From REDI01 sp038123735 (lineage in GTDB: Bacteria > Myxococcota_A > UBA796 > GCA-2862545): 64,000 nucleotides of DNA. Below, one piece after another: positions 18,317 to 26,603 of the stretch. The notes under the pieces are model-generated. The model was not told the origin of the DNA. It saw only the letters and a program-made list of their open reading frames with translations, and ran no database searches. The stretch covers positions 62,001 through 126,000 of the forward strand of contig JAYPAP010000001.1 in the NCBI GenBank assembly GCA_038123735.1, read 5' to 3'. Numbering within the stretch: the first letter of the stretch is position 1; each line of letters starts with the position of its first letter. Made by a program: the position numbers and the translations under genes.

Positions 18317-19357
18317 ATGTCGCTCAGACCAGTCCGAGTGTTGCCGGGGGGGCCTGCCGAACGGTTGGTACCAGCAGGCGTTTTGGCCGGGGCGCCGTTA
18401 ACGTTTGTGCGGGGGCCGCAGGATGCGCTGGGGCTCGTGAGCGAGGAGTTGCTGGCGGCAGAATCGGCCCTGCGGCAGGTCCTGGTCAGCGACGTGCAAG
18501 CTGTCACTTCGGTGAGTTCCTATCTGGTGGAAGCAGGCGGAAAGCGGCTACGTCCGGCGCTGACGGCTCTCGGAGCGCGCGCCGTGGGATGGGATCAGGA
18601 AGCGCTCGCAGAATTGATGTGCGTTGGTGAGTTGATTCACTTGGGCAGCCTTCTGCACGATGATGTTGTGGATGAAGCAGAGGTTCGTCGAGGCCAAGCG
18701 GCAGCGCATCGAGAGTTTGGTACGGCAGTGACCGTCCTGACCGGTGACTTTTGTTTGGCGCGAGCGGTCCTCCTGGCCGCAGAGGCCGGTGGGTACCGGG
18801 CGGTGACAGAACTCGCGCGTGCGGTCACGGCGATGGCGGAGGGAGAGGTCCTGCAGCTCCAGCGGTCCGGCGACCTGTCGGCGACGCGCGATGAATATCT
18901 TGAGATGATCGATAAAAAATCAGCGGCGTTAATCGCCTGGTGTGCCGCGGCAGGCGCGTACGCGAGTGGCGATGAGGAAGCCGCGGTGGCGCTGGAGCGA
19001 TTTGGCCGGGCAGTCGGCGTGGCCTTTCAGGTAACCGATGATGTGCTGGACTATGGGTCGGGGACAGGCAAGGTGGCTGGCGCGGACCTGAGAGAGAGAA
19101 AGGTGACATTACCCCTGCTCTTTGCCCTTGAGAAGGATCCGGGCATTGCCGACGTTCTCCGCGCCCGCGAGCCGAGCGCAGAGGAGCTTCCCGCGTTGAT
19201 TGCGCGGGTCACGGCAACGGGAGGGTTGGAGCGCGCGCTGGAGTGGGCGCGCGCCAGAGTGGAGGCGGGGATACGTGAGCTCGACGTCCTTCAGCCTACC
19301 GTGGGCCGGGAGGCGCTTACCGTCGTCGGACGGTATCTCGTGGAGCGTGCCCAATGA
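18317..19357 (+). CDS. Polyprenyl diphosphate synthase (trans-isoprenyl synthase)
   Basis: This enzyme builds the long isoprenoid side chain for menaquinone by adding isopentenyl diphosphate units. The 346-residue protein has the KRLRPAL segment, the first Asp-rich motif LLHDDVVDEA, GDFCLARA, and the second Asp-rich motif QVTDDVLDYG, all typical of IspB/HepT-type long-chain synthases. Product length cannot be read from sequence alone. ATG 18317 follows a G-rich ribosome binding site. It is the first gene of the operon, and its stop overlaps the ubiX start (ATGA). Confidence 0.92.
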   Translation: MSLRPVRVLPGGPAERLVPAGVLAGAPLTFVRGPQDALGLVSEELLAAESALRQVLVSDVQAVTSVSSYLVEAGGKRLRPALTALGARAVGWDQEALAELMCVGELIHLGSLLHDDVVDEAEVRRGQAAAHREFGTAVTVLTGDFCLARAVLLAAEAGGYRAVTELARAVTAMAEGEVLQLQRSGDLSATRDEYLEMIDKKSAALIAWCAAAGAYASGDEEAAVALERFGRAVGVAFQVTDDVLDYGSGTGKVAGADLRERKVTLPLLFALEKDPGIADVLRAREPSAEELPALIARVTATGGLERALEWARARVEAGIRELDVLQPTVGREALTVVGRYLVERAQ

Positions 19358-19953
19358 GCGCGCCTCCTACCAGACGGAAGATCGTCATCGGGGTCACCGG
19401 AGCTTCCGGAGCCATCTACGCGCAGCGGATCTTGCACTTCTTCCGTGACGAAGGAGCTGCCCTCGGTATCGATGCGCACGTCACGTTCACCAAGTTCGGC
19501 CGACTTGTCTACCAGGATGAGACTGGCGAATCGCCCGGTGATATTGGCCTGCCGATGTGGGGGCCTACCGATATGACGGCTCCATTCGCTTCGGGGTCCG
19601 CCGGCTATGACGCGATGGTGGTCGTTCCGTGTAGCGCCGGAAGTCTCGCGCGCATTGCCCATGGCATCTCGACCGACCTCGTTGGGCGGGCCGCAGATGT
19701 CATGCTCAAAGAACGCCGCAAGGTGGTTCTCGTGCTGCGAGAGAGCCCATATAACCTTGTGCATCTTCGTAATATGGTCAGCGTCACAGAGGCCGGCGCC
19801 CTCGTGATGCCTGCGTCGCCGAGCTTTTACTCACACCCGGAAGGCGTGGTGGGGCTCGTCGATACCGTGACTGCGCGCATTCTGGACCAGCTCGGTGTAC
19901 CCAACGACCTGATGCGTCGATGGACGGGCGAGCTACTCGGGAGTAAAGCATGA
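19354..19953 (+). CDS. ubiX: Flavin prenyltransferase (UbiX family; MqnM-type role likely)
   Basis: UbiX makes prenylated FMN, the cofactor of UbiD-family decarboxylases. The 199-residue protein shows the N-terminal FMN-binding segment GVTGASGAIYA, the VVPCSAGSLARIAHG region and the C-terminal LRESPYNLVHLRNM and ALVMPASPSFY blocks characteristic of the family. In the futalosine route a UbiX/UbiD pair removes the naphthoate carboxyl after prenylation. No UbiD-like gene lies in this window, so the partner must be elsewhere. Four-base overlaps join it to both neighbours. Confidence 0.94.
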   Translation: MSAPPTRRKIVIGVTGASGAIYAQRILHFFRDEGAALGIDAHVTFTKFGRLVYQDETGESPGDIGLPMWGPTDMTAPFASGSAGYDAMVVVPCSAGSLARIAHGISTDLVGRAADVMLKERRKVVLVLRESPYNLVHLRNMVSVTEAGALVMPASPSFYSHPEGVVGLVDTVTARILDQLGVPNDLMRRWTGELLGSKA

Positions 19954-21092
19954 ACGCCGAATTAGGCCCCCCGGAGCCGTCGCTCTCCCCAGTCGCAGAA
20001 CGGCTCGTTAGGCAGGCTGGTATCGAGGACATCCGCGATAAGGTTGTCTCCGGCCAACGCCTGTCTTTGGAGGACGGAGAGCGGCTGTACGCCGTACGTC
20101 AGATCGCGGCGGTCGGGGCCCTGGCCAACCTGGTGCGGGAGCGGCGTCATGGCGACCTGACCTGGTTCAACCGGAACCTCCACATCAATGCGACCAACGT
20201 CTGTGAAGCAGATTGCGTATTCTGCAGCTTTGCGCGGTTGAAAACGGGAGACCCGAACGCGTATACGATGGAGATTAAGGAGGCTGTCGGGCGGATCGCC
20301 GCCTTGCGGGACACCTTTGTGACTGAAGTTCACATCGTAAATGGACTCAATCCCGACCTCCCGTTTTCGTATTACCCAGATTTGATCCGGGCGATCAAGA
20401 AAGAGCGTCCCGATATCCACGTCAAAGGGTTCACGGCCGTCGAGATTCATTACTATGCCGAAAAGTATGGAATGACGTACGAAGAGGTCCTTCGGGCGTT
20501 CATCGATGCTGGATTGGGCTCGATGCCTGGCGGTGGGGCGGAGATTTTCCATCCGCGGGCGAGAAAGAAGCTATGTCCGGATAAAGTCGGGACAGATGAT
20601 TGGTTACATGTGCACCGTACCGCGCACAAGATGGGCCTCCGCACCAACGCGACAATGCTCTTCGGGAGCATCGAGCGTATCGAGGAGCGGGTAGACCACA
20701 TGATTCGTCTCAGAGAACTCCAGGACGAAACCGGCGGATTCCAGACCTTCATCCCGCTGAAGTTCCACCGAACGAATAACCGCTTGCAACGGTTGCCTGA
20801 GCCGACTGCGCAGGATTGCTTGCTCACCCTGGCCGTGAGCCGCCTCATGCTCGACAACTTCGACCATATCAAGGCGTATTGGCCGATGTTGTCGATCGAG
20901 ACCGCGCAGGTATCCCTCTCATTCGGCGCCGATGACCTCGACGGAACGGTGAGGGAAGAGCGCATCTATCACATGGCGGGGGCCCAGACCCCGCAGATGC
21001 TGGGCCGCGACCAGCTCGTCGACCTCATCCGTCGCGCGGGCCGCATTCCCGTTGAGCGCGACACGCTGTATCGCACCGTTGCATCTGCCTAA
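19950..21092 (+). CDS. mqnE: Aminodeoxyfutalosine synthase (radical SAM)
   Basis: MqnE joins 3-[(1-carboxyvinyl)oxy]benzoate with an adenosyl radical from SAM to form aminodeoxyfutalosine. The 380-residue protein has an intact radical-SAM cluster motif CEADCVFC after the family-typical NATNV lead, the VHIVNGLNPDLPFSYY segment, the SMPGGGAEIF motif and the QDETGGFQTFIPL block. These fit MqnE better than its relative MqnC. It starts within the end of ubiX (ATGA) with GGGAG six bases upstream, and is followed 17 bases later by the mqnA fusion gene. Confidence 0.94.
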   Translation: MNAELGPPEPSLSPVAERLVRQAGIEDIRDKVVSGQRLSLEDGERLYAVRQIAAVGALANLVRERRHGDLTWFNRNLHINATNVCEADCVFCSFARLKTGDPNAYTMEIKEAVGRIAALRDTFVTEVHIVNGLNPDLPFSYYPDLIRAIKKERPDIHVKGFTAVEIHYYAEKYGMTYEEVLRAFIDAGLGSMPGGGAEIFHPRARKKLCPDKVGTDDWLHVHRTAHKMGLRTNATMLFGSIERIEERVDHMIRLRELQDETGGFQTFIPLKFHRTNNRLQRLPEPTAQDCLLTLAVSRLMLDNFDHIKAYWPMLSIETAQVSLSFGADDLDGTVREERIYHMAGAQTPQMLGRDQLVDLIRRAGRIPVERDTLYRTVASA

Positions 21093-21109
21093 ATTACGGA
21101 AGTGAACCC

Positions 21110-22957
21110 ATGCCCACTCGCATTGCTACGGTCGGATACCTGAACGCGAAGCCGCTCACCGAGTACCTCGACCGAGAAGATTTTGAGGTTTCCGAGGGAC
21201 ATCCATCGGAAATTGCTCGCTCCCTGCGTGAGGGTGAGGTGGATCTGGCGCTGGTACCGGTGGCAGCCGCGCTGACCGATGGCGCGTTTCGGATCGTGCC
21301 GGAGGTCTGCATCGGAGCGGAGGGTGAGGTTCACTCCGTCCTTTTGGTGGCCGAGACCCCGCCTGAGGAATGGACCGTCGTCGTTCTCGATGCCGTGTCG
21401 CGTACCAGTCGGACCTTGGCCCGCCTCCTTCTGACGCGCGGACCCCTCAGCAAGCGGTTGAGGCCGGATGTAGAAATTGTAGAAGGTGGTTTTTTCGCTG
21501 GTATCGAACAAGCTGCCGGAACGACGGCAGGACTGGTGATCGGTGATCGGGCCCGAGACATCCCCGACCGACTCCGGCATCGGTTCGACCTGGCGGAACA
21601 ATGGTTCGACTGGACGGGACTACCCTTTGTATTTGCCGTGTGGGCCGGGCGTCCCGACCTGCATCCATCGGTGATCCAGTCTGTCATCCGAGCGGGCCAC
21701 GAAGGACTGTCCAGGCGAGCCTCCGACTACACCGGGGCTGACCACGAGTACGTGACCCGGTACATTCGTTATGACCTGGATGATCGGGCGTTGATGGGGC
21801 TGCGGAGGTATGCCGCTCTGGCCCATGCTGATGGGTTGATAGGGACGGAAGAGGTGCAATTATTCCGGGCCACCCCGAAGTTTAGTCAGCGGGCTAATGT
21901 GGATGCTCTTCTGGCTGCGGCAGCCGATGGCGCGTCGTTGTCGAGCGAACAGCTGGTGTCTCTGGCTCGAGAGGCCAAGACTGCCGATCTCGTCGCGGCC
22001 GCCAGCCTGCGCCGCGGCCCGTTGGAACGTCCCGAGAGTCGTCTCGGTTATCGTCTGGTCGTCACGAATGTAGATGTTGACGGCATGGGAGACTGGGTGG
22101 ACCCCACTTCCTCCGATGGATTTGTGCTCACTGCCCAGGAAGTGGAAGCCCGCGTGCGCGGCGTGGTTGAAGTTGGCATTACGGAAGTCGTCCTCGATGC
22201 AGGGCTTCACCCTGGGGTGGGAATCGCTCAGTGGGTGGAGTGGATTCAGGGAGCGGTTCAGGGGGGCGCCGCGACCGTCTTGGCCTTGAGCGTGGAGATG
22301 ATCCGCGACCTCAGCGCCATGCAGGACCAGGGCCCCGAAGTACTGATCCAAGCGTTAAAGGGTGCAGGTCTTACAGGATTGGCGGAAGGACCTACGCTCG
22401 CCCTGGACCCCGAGGTGCGTCGATCGGACCGTTGGTGCTCGCCAGCGGTTTGGACCGGATTGGTGTCGCTCCTGAGCGAGGCCGGGCTTCACGTCCAAGC
22501 GGGGCTCGAGGTCGGGGCCGGAGAGTCGCTCGAAGCACGGGTCGCGCATCTGGTCGCGCTTTCGGGCATGCAGAAGTGCTTTTCATCCGTTCGCGTCGCT
22601 CCGCTCAGTCCGCGGAGAGGGGTTGTGCCTTCGGGGGCTACGGCGGAAGACATGGTGCGCACCGTCGCCCTCGCGCGACTGGTTCTACACGATGTAGGGC
22701 CGCACGAGGCGGGGTGGATGCCGGGGGCGCCAGGGTTGACTCAGTTCGCGCTTCAGGCCGGTGCAGACGCCGTGGGCACCGTATTTGTGGAGTTTGATGC
22801 TGCCGCTTCTGAATCTGAGTATGAGAACCCCCGGGCGCGGATCGGAAAGCCGATTCAGCGCTCGCCTGTCGCAGAGCTGCGGAGCACGATGAAGCACCTG
22901 CTCAAGCAGAGTGGGCTTCAGTTTGGGGATTGGCCCGAGCCGGTCTCGGCGAAGTGA
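21110..22957 (+). CDS. mqnA: Chorismate dehydratase (MqnA) fused to an MqnC-like domain lacking the cluster cysteines
   Basis: The protein is 615 residues, more than twice the usual MqnA length. Residues 1-270 are MqnA, which converts chorismate to 3-[(1-carboxyvinyl)oxy]benzoate: VGYLNAKPL, REGEVDLALVPVAA, EGEVHSVLLV and LDAVSRTSRTLARLLL are all family blocks. Residues ~275-610 follow the full MqnC layout (LSSEQLVSLAREA, then TNV, the Tyr/Phe-V-L-T segment, and MVRTVALARLVLHDVGPHEAGW). However, the CxxxCxxC positions are Asp322, Met326 and Trp329, so no [4Fe-4S] cluster can form in the usual way. The GGGAEI motif is also changed. The fused domain is probably structural or regulatory, and the cyclisation step must be done by another protein. 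GTGA links the stop to the next gene. Confidence 0.88.
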   Translation: MPTRIATVGYLNAKPLTEYLDREDFEVSEGHPSEIARSLREGEVDLALVPVAAALTDGAFRIVPEVCIGAEGEVHSVLLVAETPPEEWTVVVLDAVSRTSRTLARLLLTRGPLSKRLRPDVEIVEGGFFAGIEQAAGTTAGLVIGDRARDIPDRLRHRFDLAEQWFDWTGLPFVFAVWAGRPDLHPSVIQSVIRAGHEGLSRRASDYTGADHEYVTRYIRYDLDDRALMGLRRYAALAHADGLIGTEEVQLFRATPKFSQRANVDALLAAAADGASLSSEQLVSLAREAKTADLVAAASLRRGPLERPESRLGYRLVVTNVDVDGMGDWVDPTSSDGFVLTAQEVEARVRGVVEVGITEVVLDAGLHPGVGIAQWVEWIQGAVQGGAATVLALSVEMIRDLSAMQDQGPEVLIQALKGAGLTGLAEGPTLALDPEVRRSDRWCSPAVWTGLVSLLSEAGLHVQAGLEVGAGESLEARVAHLVALSGMQKCFSSVRVAPLSPRRGVVPSGATAEDMVRTVALARLVLHDVGPHEAGWMPGAPGLTQFALQAGADAVGTVFVEFDAAASESEYENPRARIGKPIQRSPVAELRSTMKHLLKQSGLQFGDWPEPVSAK

Positions 22958-24126
22958 GAACCTCGTATACGGGTAGGGCATGGCTGCCCGAGGGGCAGGT
23001 GGCATGCGTGACCTTGACCTTTGATGGGCGCGTGCTGGCGAACATTGCCCCCGCGCGAGAGTCCGATGTGGACTGTGAAGGGCTGCTCATTCCTGGGCTG
23101 GTCAATGGACATACCCACCTTGAATTGTCAGATATGGGTTTGGTACCTGGAGGGGATGGATTGGTCGCGTGGATTCGCGCGCAGTTTGCAGCGCGCCCGC
23201 CTGCGATGGATCCAGCGACGAGCGTACGGGCGGCGGAGACGCTTCATGCGCTCGGGGTCGCTGCGGTGTGTGATGTGGCCGGCGGTGTGGACTCCTCGAA
23301 GGCCATCGCAAATGCCGGGCTGAGTGGTCTGGTGCAACGAGAGCTGCTCGGTCAGGATGAGGCCCGCATGTCAGCTGGACTGCGGATGGCGCCGTCTCTG
23401 CATGGCACGACTGTGGCTGATGATGGGCACAATCGCGTGATGGCGCGCCCGACCGCCCATGCGCCCTACTCTACGCATCCGGAGCTTGCCCGTGGGGTCT
23501 TGGGCGGTCGACAAGACGCGCCGGCGACGATCCACTTGGCAGAAGACCCGGCCGAGCGCCAGTTTTTGGGCAGCGGTGAGGGCCCATTTGCGTCGCTATT
23601 GAACCAGATGAAGGTGGATTGGAGCTTCGCCGGTCCTTATGGAGGGCCGCTCGAGTGGTTGGACCAGGTGGACGGTCTGGGGCCGCACGTCGTGCCGGTA
23701 CATGGGACAGATCTGAGCGATGGCGATCTGATGCGGATGGCGAGCCTGGGTGTTGGAGTGATCGTGTGTCCGCGAAGCAATCAACACATTGGAGGCCGCC
23801 TTCCTCCCGCAGCGGACATGGTTGCGCGGGGGCTCACCTTCGGGTTGGGAACCGACGGGCTCGTCAGCTGCCCGGACCTTGACGTAGTCGCCGAGATACC
23901 CGTTTTGCATAAGGCATTTCCTCGAGTGCCTGTGGGACGCTGGTTACAGGCTGCCACCGGCGATGGGGCCAAATTGCTGGGGCTTGGCCAGTTCGGTGCG
24001 CTTCGTGTCGGGACGGCCCCGGGCTTAGTACAGTTAGATTCCGATCTTCCGTCGCTTGGTATGAGGCCCCCATCCCGGCGGTGGCTCGTGGAGAGTGCGT
24101 GGACGACGCAGGAGGCGATGGCATGA
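22954..24126 (+). CDS. mqnX: Amidohydrolase, probable aminodeoxyfutalosine deaminase
   Basis: The 390-residue protein belongs to the metal-dependent amidohydrolase superfamily. Metal-site motifs are visible: NGHTHLE near the N-terminus, THAPYSTHP-like HAPYS, HLAEDPAE, and the C-terminal GTDGLVS with the catalytic Asp. Operon position between mqnA and the prenyltransferase gene points to deamination of aminodeoxyfutalosine to futalosine. If so, the organism needs a separate futalosine hydrolase; a candidate lies at 50758-51309. GTG 22954 overlaps the previous stop (GTGA); the TTG at 22930 is also in frame but less economical. Substrate is inferred from context. Confidence 0.8.
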   Translation: MRTSYTGRAWLPEGQVACVTLTFDGRVLANIAPARESDVDCEGLLIPGLVNGHTHLELSDMGLVPGGDGLVAWIRAQFAARPPAMDPATSVRAAETLHALGVAAVCDVAGGVDSSKAIANAGLSGLVQRELLGQDEARMSAGLRMAPSLHGTTVADDGHNRVMARPTAHAPYSTHPELARGVLGGRQDAPATIHLAEDPAERQFLGSGEGPFASLLNQMKVDWSFAGPYGGPLEWLDQVDGLGPHVVPVHGTDLSDGDLMRMASLGVGVIVCPRSNQHIGGRLPPAADMVARGLTFGLGTDGLVSCPDLDVVAEIPVLHKAFPRVPVGRWLQAATGDGAKLLGLGQFGALRVGTAPGLVQLDSDLPSLGMRPPSRRWLVESAWTTQEAMA

Positions 24127-24998
24127 GTGCTCAAGCGAGTCCGGCAAGCCCGTTGCTGACATACAGCAAGATGATCAAGCTATCCCATAGCATTTTCGCT
24201 CTGCCGTTCGCGTTATCTGCCGCGGTGCTAGCCGCTTCGGTGAGCATGCCGACCTGGTGGCAGATCGTTCTCATCGTGCTCTGCATGGTGACTGCGCGCT
24301 CGTGCGCGATGGGCTTCAACCGGGTCGTCGACCGAGATATCGATGCGAAGAACCCCAGAACCGCGAATAGGGAGATCCCCTCTGGCCAAATCAGTGTGGG
24401 CGCTGCATGGGCTTTCACTATCGGGTCGGGTCTGCTATTCGTGGTGTTCTCCGGCCTTCTCGGGTGGCTAACGCTGCTCCTGTCGCCAGTCGCTTTATTA
24501 GTGGTCTGCGGCTATTCTCTTACAAAGCGGTATACTGCGCTCTGTCATTTCGTGTTGGGGGTGGCGCTCGCGCTCGCGCCCACGGCCGTGTGGGTTGCGA
24601 TCACGGACGGCTATGGGTGGACCCCGTTCGTTCTCTCGGTTGCTGTTGGGACTTGGGTCGCCGGGTTTGACATCATCTATAGCCTACAAGATGAGACGTT
24701 TGACGCGGAGTCTGGACTACATAGCGTACCTGCCGCCCTCGGTACGAGAGGAGCGCTCTGGGTATCGGGCATACTGCATGTGGTGACTGCCGCGGCCTTG
24801 GCATCTGTATTTTTCGTCGCGGAGCTCTCGGCTCTGTACTGGGTCGGTTGGACGGTGATCTGCGGGGTGCTCGCCTACGAGCATTGGCTGGTTCGTCCAG
24901 ACGACCTATCCAAAATCGGCAAGGCCTTCTTCGACCTCAATGGCTACATTAGCGTGCTGTTTTTCGGGGTTGTGTGGGCTGCTTGGTATTTGGTGTGA
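24123..24998 (+). CDS. mqnP: UbiA-family prenyltransferase, menaquinone branch
   Basis: This is an integral membrane enzyme of about 291 residues with some eight to nine hydrophobic helices. It attaches the polyprenyl chain to the aromatic ring, probably 1,4-dihydroxy-6-naphthoate in the futalosine route. Both catalytic Asp-rich regions are present: FNRVVDRDIDAKNPRTANRE and YSLQDETFDAESGLHSVP. ATG 24123 overlaps the deaminase stop (ATGA). It is the last gene of the operon; 62 bases separate it from the trypsin gene. The ring substrate is inferred from the operon. Confidence 0.9.
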   Translation: MSAQASPASPLLTYSKMIKLSHSIFALPFALSAAVLAASVSMPTWWQIVLIVLCMVTARSCAMGFNRVVDRDIDAKNPRTANREIPSGQISVGAAWAFTIGSGLLFVVFSGLLGWLTLLLSPVALLVVCGYSLTKRYTALCHFVLGVALALAPTAVWVAITDGYGWTPFVLSVAVGTWVAGFDIIYSLQDETFDAESGLHSVPAALGTRGALWVSGILHVVTAAALASVFFVAELSALYWVGWTVICGVLAYEHWLVRPDDLSKIGKAFFDLNGYISVLFFGVVWAAWYLV

Positions 24999-25060
24999 GA
25001 CCGATGTCATGAATAGAGCGGCCAGTCACGGGATGCGCTAGGGATTGAAGGGGAGGATTT

Positions 25061-26080
25061 ATGAGCAGATTGTTGAGCACCGTGTGCCTTTGCAGCGCGG
25101 TTTTGGTCGCTCACGCGAACGATGATGGATTCGTGCCGGCTGGAGAAGAGTCACGTCCGGATGCTGGCTTTGAAAACGCCACTACGGTCGACGATGGCGC
25201 TGAATCAGAGGTCGTCAATGGTGAAGAGACCCTAGAGTTTCCCGCGGTGGCTGCGCTGGCGGTCATGTATGGCAGCTACGAAGACACATTCTGCTCGGGG
25301 ACGCTCGTGTCACCGACCGAGCTGATCACCGCCGCACACTGCTTGGACGGCATGCGTCAGCAAATGCGCAATGGCGCGGTTCCTTACGCGGTATTCGGTG
25401 GGAACGTGATCGGGGGAGAGGTGTCCTTCTCGTCCAAGATCATCGAATGGGGCCAGCATCCTGGATGGCGCGGAAGCGTACAGGCTGGTGGCGACATTGC
25501 ATGGGTGCGTATCGAGCAGCCCAACCTCTTTGCCGACCCGATGCCACTCTATGCTGGTCAGGCAAATGAGCTCGTGAAAGGCGAGAAATTCGACTACGTA
25601 GGGTATGGTGTCACCGGGGATGGCCGATCCGATTCTGGGGTCAAGCGCACGGCTGCGCTGACTTACCAAGGCACGCAGGGAACGTATTTGGTGAGCGCCG
25701 ACTCCACGAAGAACGTCTGCCAAGGTGATTCTGGTGGTGCTGCGCTGCGGCGAGAAGATGATGGGGTTTGGTCGCTGGTCGGGGTGAACTCTTATGTGTT
25801 CGACACCGCCGGGGATGGCACCTCGTGCATCACGGGCGCGACCGGGAGCACGCGGATCGACTACTATCTGGATTGGATCCTTGAGAACACCGAAGCGACG
25901 ACCGACCTGCCTGAGCCAGATGCGGTAGCAGTCGCTGATGAGGCCAATTTTGGTGACTGGGACCTTCCACAGCGTCCACCGGAAGAGCCTGTTGGTGCGT
26001 GCTCTTCTGCGGGTACGTCGGGTGGAGCCTGGCTGCTTACGCTGCTCGCAGTTGGTCTGGTCCGTCGGCGTCGGGATTGA
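25061..26080 (+). CDS. Secreted trypsin-like serine protease with MYXO-CTERM-like tail
   Basis: The 339-residue protein has an N-terminal signal peptide, a short acidic propeptide ending near VVNGEE (the mature trypsin start resembles IVNG), and a chymotrypsin-fold domain. The triad is complete: His93 in TAAHC, Asp145 in GGDIAW and Ser224 in QGDSGG. The tail has an acidic/Pro linker, then a Cys-containing segment (ACSSAG), a hydrophobic helix (AWLLTLLAVGLV) and RRRRD. This is the layout of the MYXO-CTERM surface-sorting signal. GGGGAGG precedes the ATG. It ends at a hairpin shared with the convergent PilZ gene. Confidence 0.93.
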   Translation: MSRLLSTVCLCSAVLVAHANDDGFVPAGEESRPDAGFENATTVDDGAESEVVNGEETLEFPAVAALAVMYGSYEDTFCSGTLVSPTELITAAHCLDGMRQQMRNGAVPYAVFGGNVIGGEVSFSSKIIEWGQHPGWRGSVQAGGDIAWVRIEQPNLFADPMPLYAGQANELVKGEKFDYVGYGVTGDGRSDSGVKRTAALTYQGTQGTYLVSADSTKNVCQGDSGGAALRREDDGVWSLVGVNSYVFDTAGDGTSCITGATGSTRIDYYLDWILENTEATTDLPEPDAVAVADEANFGDWDLPQRPPEEPVGACSSAGTSGGAWLLTLLAVGLVRRRRD

Positions 26081-26083
26081 GCA

Positions 26084-26107
26084 CGACCGGCGGGTACATG
26101 CCGGTCG
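26084..26107. terminator. Hairpin between convergent genes, possible bidirectional terminator
   Basis: CGACCGGC and GCCGGTCG form a perfect 8-base stem around an 8-base loop, between the ends of the trypsin and PilZ genes. There is no T-run on either side, so it is not a classical intrinsic terminator, but its position fits transcription termination or mRNA end protection. Confidence 0.5.
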
Positions 26108-26140
26108 CTTGATAGATATGGGCCGGGTCGGACGCGGGTT

Positions 26141-26527
26141 CTAGACGGGCTCGTCGTCGAAAAAGATGGACTCGCGCCGACCGTCGATGAAGGCATTGAT
26201 CGCCGATTGGACGTTGGCGGGAAGAGGGTTGAACTGCACCCCCATGCCAGGTGGGACACCATGCAGGTCCGGACTGGGCTCTCGCAGCCACCGGACAACA
26301 CCACTGCACGTCACCACGCCGCGACCGAGTTTGAGTGAGAACGTCAACTCGGTTCCGACGGGGAGCATCTCGTGCGCAGCGATGAACACGCCCCCGGTAC
26401 TAATATCCGATGTAAATCCGGTATAAAAGTTATTTTCGGATGTCATCGTGACTTCCACATCCTCGATGGGCAGTCGCTCGCTGGTCCGACGGTTATCGGG
26501 GGAGTTGGGGTCGTTACTGTCGACCAT
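26141..26527 (-). CDS. PilZ-domain protein (myxobacterial TIGR02266-like)
   Basis: The 128-residue protein is a single PilZ domain. It has the RxxxR-type start (RRTSERLP), the D/NxSxxG motif DISTGGVFI, and beta strands LTFSLKLGRGVVTCSGVVRWLRE. PilZ proteins often bind cyclic di-GMP; the two key motifs look present although spacing in the first is compact. The start at 26527 has AAGGAGA five bases upstream. It reads away from the kinase genes, and its likely promoter region (26528-26603) contains a short ATGATG/CATCAT inverted repeat. Confidence 0.87.
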   Translation of the reverse strand: MVDSNDPNSPDNRRTSERLPIEDVEVTMTSENNFYTGFTSDISTGGVFIAAHEMLPVGTELTFSLKLGRGVVTCSGVVRWLREPSPDLHGVPPGMGVQFNPLPANVQSAINAFIDGRRESIFFDDEPV

Positions 26528-26603
26528 TCTGGTCTCCTTGCGTGTTTTCCATGATGACATGCATCATAGAGGAGGCGGGGTGTCGTGGGTATAGCCTGCG
26601 CGC

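Noticed and set aside
26551..26567. ATGATG/CATCAT inverted repeat upstream of the PilZ gene as an operator
   Set aside because: The arms are six bases with no supporting regulator nearby; it could be chance.
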